Source of the DNA: JACMLD01 sp044223995
GTDB lineage: Bacteria > Bacteroidota > Bacteroidia > Chitinophagales > Chitinophagaceae
Reading direction: 5' to 3'
DNA length: 64,000 nucleotides
NCBI GenBank assembly: GCA_044223995.1
Contig: JBGALE010000005.1
Coordinates: forward strand, 234,075-298,074
The notes beneath the pieces are model-generated. The model saw only the letters and a program-made list of their open reading frames with translations, ran no database searches and was not told the DNA's origin. Both the position numbers and the translations under genes were made by a program. Shown here piece by piece: positions 51,513 through 59,579 of the stretch (within the stretch, counting starts at the first letter, position 1; every line of letters begins with the position of its first letter).

Positions 51513-52850
51513 TTATAGTAAGGTAAATGATTCGAGGAACTTTGTATTGAAATCACCACTGCGGAAGCGTTCGTCTTTCATGAGCTGAAGGTGAAAGGGA
51601 ATAGTTGTTTTTACACCTTCAATGACATATTCCGTTAATGCGCGGTGCATGGTATCGATGGCTTCATTTCTTGTGCGCGCTGTTGCAATTATTTTTCCAA
51701 TCATGGAATCGTAATATGGAGGTATGGTATAACCTGCATATACATGCGAATCAATCCTGATACCATGTCCCCCAGGTTGATTTAATACAGTAATTTTTCC
51801 CGGTGAAGGGCGAAAATCATTATAGGGGTCTTCCGCATTGATACGGCATTCAATGGCGTGCATTTGTGGTTCATAATTTTCACCGCTGATGGGTTCGCCT
51901 GCGGCTATCTTGATTTGTTCTTTGATCAGATCATAGTTGACCACTTCTTCAGTAACGCAATGTTCCACCTGGATACGCGTATTCATTTCCATGAAATAGA
52001 AATTGCGGTGCTTATCCACCAGGAATTCGATAGTGCCCACACTTTCATAACTAATTGCCGAAGCGGCTTTAATAGCAGCATCGCCCATGCGCTGCCGCAA
52101 TTCTGGTGTCATAAACGGTGAAGGCGATTCTTCCACCAGCTTTTGGTGGCGACGCTGGATGGAACAGTCCCTTTCGCTGAGGTGACAAACTTTTCCATAC
52201 TGATCGCCTGCTACCTGGATTTCAATATGACGTGGTTCCTCCACAAATTTTTCCATATACACCCCATCATTCTTGAAGGAAGCAGCAGCTTCTGCTTTTG
52301 CGGTGCTGAATGCCTTTTCTATTTCACCCTCTTCCCATACCACGCGCATACCTTTACCACCACCACCGGCAGTTGCTTTTAATATAACGGGGTAACCAAT
52401 TTCTTTTGCTATACCCTTGGCATGATCAACACTTTCCAGTAAGCCCTCACCACCGGGAACCACCGGAACACCTGCCTTGATCATTGTTTCCTTTGCAGTA
52501 ATTTTATCGCCCATGGCATTGATCATGTCAGGCGTTGGCCCGATAAATTTAATACCATGCTCGAGGCAGATTTGTGCAAACTTCGAATTTTCGGCGAGAA
52601 AACCATACCCGGGGTGAATGGCGTCGGCATTCGTAATCTCTGCCGCTGCCATAATATGAGGGATGTTAAGATACGAATCCATGCTCTGGGGGCGACCGAT
52701 ACAAACTGCCTCATCTGCAAATTTTACATGGAGGCTATCTTTATCGGCAGTAGAATAAACAGCCACTGTTTTAATCCCCATCTCCCTACAGGTGCGGATA
52801 ACCCGCAATGCAATCTCTCCCCTGTTCGCAATTAATATTTTTTTAAACAT
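51513..52850 (-). CDS. accC: acetyl-CoA carboxylase biotin carboxylase subunit
   Basis: A 445-residue biotin carboxylase. The N-terminal MFKKILIANRGEIALRVIRTCREMG fixes the start at 52850, two codons after a less likely ATG. The ATP-grasp region has ILKATAGGGGKGMRVV (about 157-172), the biotin/bicarbonate region SERDCSIQRRHQKLVEESP, and MEMNTRIQVEHCVTEEVV the catalytic Arg/Glu loop. It carboxylates biotin on AccB for fatty-acid synthesis. It is 187 bp after accB on the same strand. Confidence 0.96.
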   Translation of the reverse strand: MFKKILIANRGEIALRVIRTCREMGIKTVAVYSTADKDSLHVKFADEAVCIGRPQSMDSYLNIPHIMAAAEITNADAIHPGYGFLAENSKFAQICLEHGIKFIGPTPDMINAMGDKITAKETMIKAGVPVVPGGEGLLESVDHAKGIAKEIGYPVILKATAGGGGKGMRVVWEEGEIEKAFSTAKAEAAASFKNDGVYMEKFVEEPRHIEIQVAGDQYGKVCHLSERDCSIQRRHQKLVEESPSPFMTPELRQRMGDAAIKAASAISYESVGTIEFLVDKHRNFYFMEMNTRIQVEHCVTEEVVNYDLIKEQIKIAAGEPISGENYEPQMHAIECRINAEDPYNDFRPSPGKITVLNQPGGHGIRIDSHVYAGYTIPPYYDSMIGKIIATARTRNEAIDTMHRALTEYVIEGVKTTIPFHLQLMKDERFRSGDFNTKFLESFTLL

Positions 52851-52860
52851 AGACATTACT

Positions 52861-53037
52861 AATGTGACAAATAAGAAAATGTAGAAGTGTGATAATGAAG
52901 AATCCTGCTTTTACATTTCCGCATTTACATTTTTAATTGTATTGGTACATCAGGGTATTGTGATTAAGGCGAAAATTTGCGAATGTGATATTGAAATTCC
53001 ATTTACACATCTGCATATTTACACATTTTCACATTTG
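52861..53037 (-). repeat. AT-rich octamer repeats between accB and accC
   Basis: On the minus strand the region near 52998-53036 reads in 8-nt steps: AAATGTGA, AAATGTGT, AAATATGC, AGATGTGT, AAATGG. A second, looser block (AAATGTAAATGCGG, AAATGTAA) is at about 52910-52935. It is gene-free and separates accB from accC. It is of no known repeat family. Confidence 0.55.
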
Positions 53038-53520
53038 TTAACTGGGTTCAACCAGGTACAATGGCTGATCGTATTCTACCGGCGAAGCGTCGTCCACCAA
53101 TATCTTCACTATTTTGCCTTTTACTTCGGCTTCTATTTCATTGAAGAGCTTCATAGCCTCGATGATGCAAACTACTTTACCGGGTGCTATCTCATCGCCC
53201 ACTTCCACAAACAGTGGCTTATCGGGAGACGGGCGGCGGTAAAACGTGCCGATCATAGGGCTTTTAATGGTGATAAGATTGGATGCTGCCGGTTCTGCCG
53301 CTTTGGGCTTTTCAGCTGCCGGTGCGGTGGCTGCCGCCGCAGGAGTTGTTGCAGCCGCTGGTGGTGCGGCGGTATATACAGGTGCAGCACTGATAACCTG
53401 TTGCACCTGGTCTTGTTTTTGTTTGATAGTAATTTTAAATCCCTTCTCTTCTACACTTATTTCCCCGATGTTGGATTTGTTAATTAATCGAATCAGCTCC
53501 TGAATTTGTTTAAAATCCAT
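53038..53520 (-). CDS. accB: biotin carboxyl carrier protein of acetyl-CoA carboxylase
   Basis: A 160-residue BCCP. An N-terminal part (1-40) is followed by an Ala/Pro-rich linker (about 45-80) and the biotinyl domain (about 82-160), with the biotin-accepting K124 in EAMKLFNEIEAE. The thumb segment PSPDKPLFVEVGDEI is present as in BCCP. It works with AccC downstream and with EF-P upstream on the same strand; the efp-accB-accC order is found in many bacteria. Confidence 0.96.
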   Translation of the reverse strand: MDFKQIQELIRLINKSNIGEISVEEKGFKITIKQKQDQVQQVISAAPVYTAAPPAAATTPAAAATAPAAEKPKAAEPAASNLITIKSPMIGTFYRRPSPDKPLFVEVGDEIAPGKVVCIIEAMKLFNEIEAEVKGKIVKILVDDASPVEYDQPLYLVEPS

Positions 53521-53627
53521 ATGGCTTATTTTTCAGTTAATAATGGGCGGCTAAGATAAGAGAAAAGTCTGAACCAGCATTTTTTGAATGCAAAGGATTT
53601 TAGCCTAACCAAATGTCTATCAAAGGC

Positions 53628-53651
53628 AAAACCCGAATTGCTCCGGGTTTT
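53628..53651 (-). terminator. terminator of efp
   Basis: An 8-bp stem (53628-53635 with 53644-53651) followed on the minus strand by G and CCTTTG; the stem ends in TTTT. It lies 35 bp past efp and separates it from accB. Confidence 0.65.
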
Positions 53652-53685
53652 ACAATATAGTACGATTATTTCACAAAAGGACAAG

Positions 53686-54249
53686 TTATTTAACGCGTTC
53701 TACGTATTCACCCGTCTTGGTATTCACACGAATCATTTCGCCTTCATTAACAAACAACGGAACCATAACAGTAGCCCCTGTTTCCACTTTCGCGGGCTTC
53801 AGTGTGCGTGTGGCAGTGTCACCTTTTACGCCAGGCTCGCTGTAAGTTACCTGCATAACAATTTTATCGGGCAGCTCTACACTCATCGGCAGTTCGGTTT
53901 CTGTATTGAAGGCCACACTTACCTGCTGACCTTCTTTCAAAAACTGCGGCGCATCTACCATGTTTTCTGCAACCGTTACCTGCTCAAATGTTTCATTATC
54001 CATAAAGCTGTACCCGGTATCATCCTTGTACAGGTATTGATAATCTTTCTTTTCAACTCGAACCGGGAAAATATTATCGCCGCTGTTCCATGTTTTTTCA
54101 ATACTGCGTGTATTGTCTACACCTTTTAATTTTGCCCACACTTTAGCAGCGGCACGGGCTGTTTTGTTTTCACCAAACTCTACAACGGAATATAAACTGC
54201 CATCCAGTTTAATGATCATTCCGCGGCTGATATCTGCAGTTGTTGCCAT
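53686..54249 (-). CDS. efp: elongation factor P with arginine-type tip loop
   Basis: A 187-residue translation factor that rescues ribosomes at polyproline stretches. It has the three-domain layout: domain I with the beta3-loop-beta4 tip, then two OB domains ending RVNTKTGEYVERVK. The tip loop reads ENKTARAAAKVWAKL, with R32 where E. coli has K34. This matches the NKSGRNAAVVKMKL loop of Pseudomonas-type EF-P, which is rhamnosylated at R32 by EarP. Most Bacteroidota EF-P have the lysine form PGKG. No earP or earP-like gene is in this window. A TAGCTTTG box lies 24 bp upstream. Confidence 0.93.
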   Translation of the reverse strand: MATTADISRGMIIKLDGSLYSVVEFGENKTARAAAKVWAKLKGVDNTRSIEKTWNSGDNIFPVRVEKKDYQYLYKDDTGYSFMDNETFEQVTVAENMVDAPQFLKEGQQVSVAFNTETELPMSVELPDKIVMQVTYSEPGVKGDTATRTLKPAKVETGATVMVPLFVNEGEMIRVNTKTGEYVERVK

Positions 54250-54272
54250 AAAAAACGAAAATTTAGAGGCGG

Positions 54273-54280
54273 CAAAGCTA
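54273..54280 (-). promoter_or_regulatory. -7 box TAGCTTTG for efp
   Basis: Matches TAnnTTTG on the minus strand, 24 bp before the efp start. Confidence 0.55.
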
Positions 54281-54324
54281 CAGTAAAATGGCTACAGCAC
54301 AAAACAGAAATGTTGGGTTGGGAA

Positions 54325-54352
54325 ATAAAAAAGCCGGGTGATTACCCGGCTT
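54325..54352 (-). terminator. terminator of the blaI-blaR1 operon
   Basis: A perfect 9-bp stem (54331-54339 with 54344-54352) with a 4-nt loop, followed on the minus strand by a T-run, 12 bp past the BlaR1-like gene. Confidence 0.9.
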
Positions 54353-54363
54353 GTAATTTCTTA

Positions 54364-56616
54364 TTATTTTCCTGCTTTTTTCTTAGTGATGATGAGTATC
54401 ACCCCATTCTTGCCTTTTTCACCATATTTCTTTACAGCCGTTTCGTCTTTCAGTACTGTCATGGAATCAATATCATCAGGACTTAACTCTTTCAATGAAT
54501 TCTTACCTTTAGGCTGCTCAACACCATCGATAAAGTACAAAGGTGTCTTGGTGATGATTTCAACTACGCCGTTTTTTCCCTTTTCGCCATATTTGGTTAC
54601 CGCATCTGCCTTGGTAATGACGTTTACCTTTTCAATATTGTCCACTTTAACAACATTATCAATCTTTACATCCACCACCTGCTCCACGCTGTCAATTATT
54701 ATGAGTGGCTTTTTTGTGGTGATTTCTATAACGCCATTTTTCCCTTTCAGTCCGTACAGCGTTTCACCTTTTTTACCTTTGATAACATTGACACTTTCAA
54801 TCTTATCCGGTTTAACGACTGTGTTAATGTTGATACCAATAGGTTGTTCAACTTTATCAATGATATACAGCGGCGCATTTACCTGATCGTTGACAATACC
54901 GTGAATAACAACATTGCCATTCACCTGCTGAACCTGTACTCCGTCGTCGGGTATTACAACCTGGGCCTTATTTGAAGGGATTTCGTTTTCAACAGTAACC
55001 CCATCAGGAATTATTACAGCCGGTACGGGGGCACCCGCGGGCGGAGTTGGCGCTACGGGCAATTCACCATATTTTTTAATATAGGCTGACTTCTCTTTGG
55101 GATCATTCAGGTGGTAAACTTCTTTTGTGCCGTTTTTTAGTGTAACGGTAACGATGTTGGCGTTGACTCCTTTTTTACTATTAACATCTTTATGGATGTT
55201 GATGCTTTCAACATTATCCGGCAGGGTGATCGTTTTAGCAGGTGGTTGCGGTGCATCCATAACAGTGGTCGGTGGTGGAGGTGGTACAGGGATGGTATCT
55301 TTCAACATTACGCTGTTATATTTCATATCCTTTTTCAACTGGTCGAGCCTGGTAACAATATAATCGTAATTCAACCCTTTTTTATCCGGCACATTGCCAG
55401 CCAGCGTGGAAAAGCCCCTGTTGCCCATCGCGGTCTTGGTAAGACCAAACAATTCGATCGTATTTCCATATAGGCTGCGTATATGATCTTCATAAAAATT
55501 CCCCCAGTTTTCTGTCTGGTGCAATCCGCTGTACCCTTTCCTGGAAACCTGTAATGTAAATTGAAGTGGTTTGTTTTCATATGGCAACTCTATCAGGTAA
55601 TACCCTCTTTCATCGGTTACTGCAGTGATATTTTTTTCCCTGCAATAAATCGTAGCATGGTCCAGTGGCTGCATGCTAACGGCATCTATCACTAATCCTG
55701 CCACGGAAACCGTTTTTGATTCTTCCTTTTTATATTCCCGGAAGGCAACCAGCAATACCGATAAAAGGGGTAGTACAAATAAGAATTTGGTAAGGTGCAG
55801 CTTGGCACTCTTCATTTTGTTCATCATGGCTATACGTTTTTTTAAATTCGAGAAATTGAAATTATTGGCTATACTATACTTTGAAACACCGATTACCTTT
55901 AAAAGCAGGTATTGGTATTCTTTCTTATCAATACCATTTTCCACAACATTATTATCTGCAATGAATTCCAGGTTTTGCCGGATGGCATACCTGATTGCCC
56001 ATGCAAATGGGTTAAACCAGTTTACAATACACAACAACTCTCCCAGCAGCAAATCAATGGTATGCATTTGACGTACATGCACAAACTCGTGCTGAATGAT
56101 GCGCTGCAATTCTTCGCTGCTGTGCATCGAACGGTTGAAATAAATAGATGACCCAAACGAAAATGGACTGACTGGTGAGCTGGTTTCATACAATTGCACT
56201 GCGCCGCTGGCCTCCAGTAATACTGCATTCCTTTTTATATGACGCAAACTCAGGTATTGCATGAACACACGCAGGAGCATGACTACAGCGCCAACTGCAA
56301 AGAATATCAATACCCATTCTACCATACTTAACCTTTGCCAAAAGCTGGTCGTGTTGATGGTACCCGCATCTTGCGGTAAGGTGTAATTTGGCCATGCTGG
56401 TATTACATTCACCAGTTTGCTGTCATCAATGCCGCGTTCCTTCACCCAGGGTGTAATATTGATAAAAGGTATCAGGAAACTTAGCAGTGAATAACTCAGC
56501 AGGTAGAAACGGTTCCACTGGTAAAATGTCAGCGGCCGCAATACTGCCCTGTAAAATATATACAGCAAGGCGAGGCTGAGGGAAAACTTTACCAGGTATT
56601 GCAGGAGGAATTGCAT
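54364..56616 (-). CDS. BlaR1-like M56 metallopeptidase with plug-type repeats
   Basis: A 750-residue sensor-protease. The N-terminal part has four membrane helices and the M56 zinc motif HEFVH at 176-180, with QNLEFIADNNV downstream (about 222). A CarboxypepD-like domain (about 300-400) and a Pro-rich linker (PVPPPPPTTV) follow. Residues 582-750 are three tandem copies of about 55 residues (starts 582, 637, 692), each like the SusC plug motif: PLYFIDGVEQ...IDSMTVLK...YGEKGKNGV..I.TK. It lacks a C-terminal penicillin-binding domain. BlaI family partner lies 35 bp upstream, so it probably triggers repressor cleavage on an envelope signal. Confidence 0.9.
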   Translation of the reverse strand: MQFLLQYLVKFSLSLALLYIFYRAVLRPLTFYQWNRFYLLSYSLLSFLIPFINITPWVKERGIDDSKLVNVIPAWPNYTLPQDAGTINTTSFWQRLSMVEWVLIFFAVGAVVMLLRVFMQYLSLRHIKRNAVLLEASGAVQLYETSSPVSPFSFGSSIYFNRSMHSSEELQRIIQHEFVHVRQMHTIDLLLGELLCIVNWFNPFAWAIRYAIRQNLEFIADNNVVENGIDKKEYQYLLLKVIGVSKYSIANNFNFSNLKKRIAMMNKMKSAKLHLTKFLFVLPLLSVLLVAFREYKKEESKTVSVAGLVIDAVSMQPLDHATIYCREKNITAVTDERGYYLIELPYENKPLQFTLQVSRKGYSGLHQTENWGNFYEDHIRSLYGNTIELFGLTKTAMGNRGFSTLAGNVPDKKGLNYDYIVTRLDQLKKDMKYNSVMLKDTIPVPPPPPTTVMDAPQPPAKTITLPDNVESINIHKDVNSKKGVNANIVTVTLKNGTKEVYHLNDPKEKSAYIKKYGELPVAPTPPAGAPVPAVIIPDGVTVENEIPSNKAQVVIPDDGVQVQQVNGNVVIHGIVNDQVNAPLYIIDKVEQPIGININTVVKPDKIESVNVIKGKKGETLYGLKGKNGVIEITTKKPLIIIDSVEQVVDVKIDNVVKVDNIEKVNVITKADAVTKYGEKGKNGVVEIITKTPLYFIDGVEQPKGKNSLKELSPDDIDSMTVLKDETAVKKYGEKGKNGVILIITKKKAGK

Positions 56617-56651
56617 TGATGTTGGCTTAATAGATGATCAAACAATTGAAT

Positions 56652-57017
56652 TTATTTTTTTCTTCCTTCGATCATATCGATGATCTCCTTCAATTCTTTC
56701 GGGGAGATTTTCTTCTGCTCCGCGAAAAAAGCAACCAGGTCTTTGTAGGAGTTATCAAAATGATTTTTCACTACGCTGGTCAGGAATTGTTTTTTATATT
56801 CTGCTTCCTCAATAGCTGGCTTGTACAGGTACATATTTCCTACCTGCCTGCTGACAAGGTATCCTTTCTTTTCAAGGTTTTTAATGGTGGAAGCCAGCGT
56901 TGTATAAGGCGGAATATTACCGTCCATATTCTCCAAAAAAGTCTTTACGTTGCCTTCGCCGGTTTTCCAGATGGCCAGCATGGCTTCTTCTTCCTGTCGT
57001 GTCAATTTTTCCAGCAT
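56652..57017 (-). CDS. BlaI/MecI/CopY-family repressor
   Basis: A 121-residue winged-helix repressor. The HTH region TRQEEEAMLAIWKTGEGNVKTFLENM, with TTLASTIKNLEKKGYLVSRQVGNMYLYKP, matches BlaI/CopY. The C-terminal dimer half ends in PKELKEIIDMIEGRK. It precedes the BlaR1-like gene by 35 bp and lies right behind two 15-bp inverted repeats that are likely its own operators. BlaI is released by the M56 partner in known systems. Confidence 0.93.
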   Translation of the reverse strand: MLEKLTRQEEEAMLAIWKTGEGNVKTFLENMDGNIPPYTTLASTIKNLEKKGYLVSRQVGNMYLYKPAIEEAEYKKQFLTSVVKNHFDNSYKDLVAFFAEQKKISPKELKEIIDMIEGRKK

Positions 57018-57020
57018 ATC

Positions 57021-57054
57021 TACGAAATTTTCGTAAAGCTACGGGGTTTTCGTA
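57021..57054 (-). promoter_or_regulatory. two inverted-repeat operators for the BlaI repressor
   Basis: On the minus strand two 15-bp sites lie 19 bp centre to centre. The proximal one (57021-57035) is the perfect palindrome TACGAAA-A-TTTCGTA; the distal one (57040-57054) keeps the outer TACG...CGTA. The sites lie between the TAATTTTG box and the blaI ATG, where a bound repressor would block transcription. Confidence 0.75.
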
Positions 57055-57060
57055 ATTCTC

Positions 57061-57068
57061 CAAAATTA
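57061..57068 (-). promoter_or_regulatory. -7 box TAATTTTG for blaI
   Basis: Matches TAnnTTTG on the minus strand just upstream of the two operators; predicted leader about 38 nt. Confidence 0.6.
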
Positions 57069-57140
57069 AATTGTTAAAAGTTTGGCATTAAGTGTGCATT
57101 TTTGTCAAGCAGAGTATTTTTGACTCAAATAAACGTATCG

Positions 57141-57662
57141 TTGAAAAAACTACTACCAGTATTATTTATCTGCCTGATCGCCAGTACTGTTTCCCTGGCC
57201 CAGCAGGCTGCCAGCAACCAGGAACCACCTTACAAGCGCTTTCCTACCATTCCACCATTTGATCTGTTGCAGACAGATAGTAGTACGCACCTTACCCGCG
57301 ATAATATCCTGAAGAAGCACAACACCCTTATTATGTTTTTCAGCCCGGACTGCCCGCATTGCCAGCACCAGACGGAAGACATACTTGCTTTCATCGAAAA
57401 ACTAAAGGACGTACAGATAGTAATGGCCACTTACCAGCCTTTTGAAGAAATGGTGGGCTTTTACCAGAAATACCAGCTTGCCAAATACAGTAATATAAAA
57501 CTGGGGAGGGATGTTCATTTTTTCCTGCCACCTTATTTTAAGATGAAGAACCTGCCTTACCTGGCGTTGTACGACAAAAAAGGCAACCTGCTTACCACTT
57601 TTGAGGGGAACCAGCCCATGGATAAAATACTGGAAGCTTTCGATATCAAATCTTCAGAATAA
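57141..57662 (+). CDS. thioredoxin-like secreted protein, TTG start
   Basis: A 173-residue periplasmic thioredoxin-fold protein. I place the start at TTG 57141, which gives LKKLLPVLFICLIASTVSLAQQ as signal peptide; a TTG at 57102 would add 13 residues before it. The active site is SPDCPHCQHQ (CPHC), and a TLIMFFSPDC strand precedes it. PYLALYDKKGNLLTTFEG is the usual C-terminal strand with cis-Pro nearby (NLPYLAL). It is divergent from blaI. The CPHC is typical of thiol oxidoreductases rather than a bare TlpA-like fold. Confidence 0.85.
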   Translation: MKKLLPVLFICLIASTVSLAQQAASNQEPPYKRFPTIPPFDLLQTDSSTHLTRDNILKKHNTLIMFFSPDCPHCQHQTEDILAFIEKLKDVQIVMATYQPFEEMVGFYQKYQLAKYSNIKLGRDVHFFLPPYFKMKNLPYLALYDKKGNLLTTFEGNQPMDKILEAFDIKSSE

Positions 57663-57684
57663 TCTTTGCATCTGGGATTTTTAT

Positions 57685-57715
57685 ACCGCAGCAAGAATGC
57701 GGTCGGGTATTTTTT
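57685..57715 (+). terminator. probable terminator
   Basis: A 6-bp stem (57685-57690 with 57698-57703) followed by CGGGTA and six T; the T-run is a little distant from the stem, so support is moderate. Confidence 0.5.
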
Positions 57716-57766
57716 AAACAGACAGTTAACAGGAAAAAAGTTATTTCGTGCTATTGCGCATCCCTT

Positions 57767-57774
57767 TACCTTTG
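57767..57774 (+). promoter_or_regulatory. -7 box TACCTTTG for mdh
   Basis: Matches TAnnTTTG; a TTTC resembling a -33 element lies 20 bp upstream. Leader about 33 nt. Confidence 0.65.
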
Positions 57775-57811
57775 CAGCGCAAATATTTTTTACCTCATAA
57801 AATAATTTCCG

Positions 57812-58741
57812 ATGAAAGTTACTGTTGTAGGTGCCGGTGCCGTAGGAGCTACCTGTGCCGATAATATTGCGCGCAAAGAGCTGGCTACCGAACTGGTGTT
57901 GCTGGATATCAAAGAAGGCCTGGCTGAAGGAAAGGCCCAGGATATGATGCAAACAGCCACACTGCTTGGATTCGATACAAAAATTACCGGTAGTACCAAC
58001 GACTATTCTAAAACAGCCGGCAGCGATGTGGTAGTGATTACCTCAGGTTTGCCAAGGAAACCAGGCATGACTCGTGAAGAATTGATTGGCACCAATGCAG
58101 GTATTGTGAAAGGTGTAGCTGAAAATATTTTGAAATATTCTCCCAATGCCATCCTGATCATCATCAGCAACCCGATGGACACCATGACTTATCTCGCACT
58201 GACTGCAACAGGTCTTCCCAAAAACCGTATTATTGGAATGGGTGGAACATTAGACAGTGCGCGTTTTAAATATCAACTGAGCCAGCACCTCGGCTGCAGC
58301 CCTGCAGATCTGAACGCAGTGGTAGTCGGTGGGCATGGCGATACAACGATGATTCCTTTAATCCGCCTGGCTACCTGGAACAGTGCACCGGTGACAAAAT
58401 TCCTCAGTGCTGATCAGCAAAAACAAATTGTTGCAGACACTATGGTGGGCGGCGCTACACTGACCAAACTCATTGGCACTTCTGCCTGGTATGCACCGGG
58501 TGCAGCAGGAGCAGCACTGGTAGAAAGCATTGTACGCGATGAAAAGAAATTGTTTACCTGCTGCGTAGCGCTCGATGGTGAATATGGTCAAAAAGATATT
58601 TGCCTTGGCGTACCGGTAACCATTGGTAAAAATGGCTGGGAAAAAATCATTGACTTCGGATTGAACGAGGCTGAAATGGCCGAGTTTAACAAGAGTGCTG
58701 CTGCTGTAAGAAGCATGAATGATGTGCTGAAGACTTTATAA
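57812..58741 (+). CDS. mdh: malate dehydrogenase
   Basis: A 309-residue NAD-dependent malate dehydrogenase of the LDH-like group. The Rossmann motif GAGAVGATCADNIA (7-20), the Arg/Asp substrate loop LPRKPGMTREEL (about 80-91), the catalytic His in VGGHGDTTM (about 172-180) and the NPMDTMTYLA stretch (about 118) are seen. Length agrees with family. It oxidises malate to oxaloacetate in the TCA cycle. A strong terminator follows. Confidence 0.96.
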   Translation: MKVTVVGAGAVGATCADNIARKELATELVLLDIKEGLAEGKAQDMMQTATLLGFDTKITGSTNDYSKTAGSDVVVITSGLPRKPGMTREELIGTNAGIVKGVAENILKYSPNAILIIISNPMDTMTYLALTATGLPKNRIIGMGGTLDSARFKYQLSQHLGCSPADLNAVVVGGHGDTTMIPLIRLATWNSAPVTKFLSADQQKQIVADTMVGGATLTKLIGTSAWYAPGAAGAALVESIVRDEKKLFTCCVALDGEYGQKDICLGVPVTIGKNGWEKIIDFGLNEAEMAEFNKSAAAVRSMNDVLKTL

Positions 58742-59233
58742 TTATTATATAGTTAAGTAATTTTTCAAAGGCCGGGTTACCGGCCTTTTTTTATTACCTG
58801 CTTTTGGGTCATTGATTTTGCTGCAAATCAACATATCCCTGCTCCCATTGTCCCTCCTGTCACAGTAAAAAAAGAAAATATGCAAAACATTTACTTATTA
58901 GTAAGGAAGGTATTGTACTTCCTGGATGTACTGGTGATGATGACGTTCACTTCCACAACGGCAAAAGGGTTTTTGTGATACAGCAGGGCAAAGCGTAGCA
59001 CTACCAATGCAGCTCAGGGGTACATACCCCTTACAGTTCATTTCGGGCAACCTGAAATCGGTTCAAAAAATAATTGTCGAGTAAATGAACAGCACTCATC
59101 AGCACTGGGTTCTCCAATTTTTTATTCGGTAACGGGTATACCGAAAAAAATATCTAATTTTTGTCTCAGTTCCTTCCGGCTGATCGTCATGTTAGTGCTC
59201 ATCATTTTGTAAACATATTAAACTGACTTTATT
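58742..59233. other. 492-bp intergenic region after mdh
   Basis: Contains the mdh terminator (58767-58792) and the promoter region of the YciI gene. A 32-codon frame at 58880-58978 begins ATG, but its peptide has no convincing signal. A near-match box (TAATTTTTG, 59153-59161, one base longer than consensus) lies 72 bp before the YciI start. Confidence 0.45.
58767..58792 (+). terminator. terminator of mdh
   Basis: A perfect 9-bp GC-rich stem (AAAGGCCGG with CCGGCCTTT, loop of 4) followed by seven T. Confidence 0.95.
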
Positions 59234-59572
59234 ATGAAGGATTTTATGTTCATTTTCAAGAACAACCCCAATGCGCCAGCGGCTACCCCGGAACAAATGC
59301 AGGCGAACATGCAACTTTGGTTTTCGTGGATCGATAAGCTGAAGGCAAAAAATGTTTATGTTGCCGGTGAAGCATTAACACAAGTTGCCAAAAAAGTAAA
59401 AGGGCCAAAGGCAATTGTTACAGACGGGCCTTTTGCAGAAAGCAAAGAAGTAGTCGGTGGCTTTTTTATCGTGAAAGCCAATTCTATTGAAGAAGCTACT
59501 GAAATGGCAAAGGATTGCCCCGACCTACCGCTGAATGGCGAAGTAGAAGTCAGGGAAGTCATGAAATTTTAA
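59234..59572 (+). CDS. YciI/DGPF-domain protein
   Basis: A 112-residue protein with the DGPF motif: VTDGPFAESKEVVGGFFIVKANSIEEA (about 66-92). The N-terminal MKDFMFIFKNNPNAPAATPEQ is typical of the DGPF (YCII-related) family. The fold is a ferredoxin-like dimer; the reaction is unknown. It starts a two-gene unit with an ECF sigma factor 7 bp downstream, the known arrangement of the ECF42 group. Confidence 0.93.
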   Translation: MKDFMFIFKNNPNAPAATPEQMQANMQLWFSWIDKLKAKNVYVAGEALTQVAKKVKGPKAIVTDGPFAESKEVVGGFFIVKANSIEEATEMAKDCPDLPLNGEVEVREVMKF

Positions 59573-59579
59573 TCTGCAC

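Noticed and set aside
58880..58978. A 32-codon frame in the mdh-YciI gap
   Set aside because: The peptide has no clear membrane helix, no start-site signal and an ordinary composition; it could be chance.
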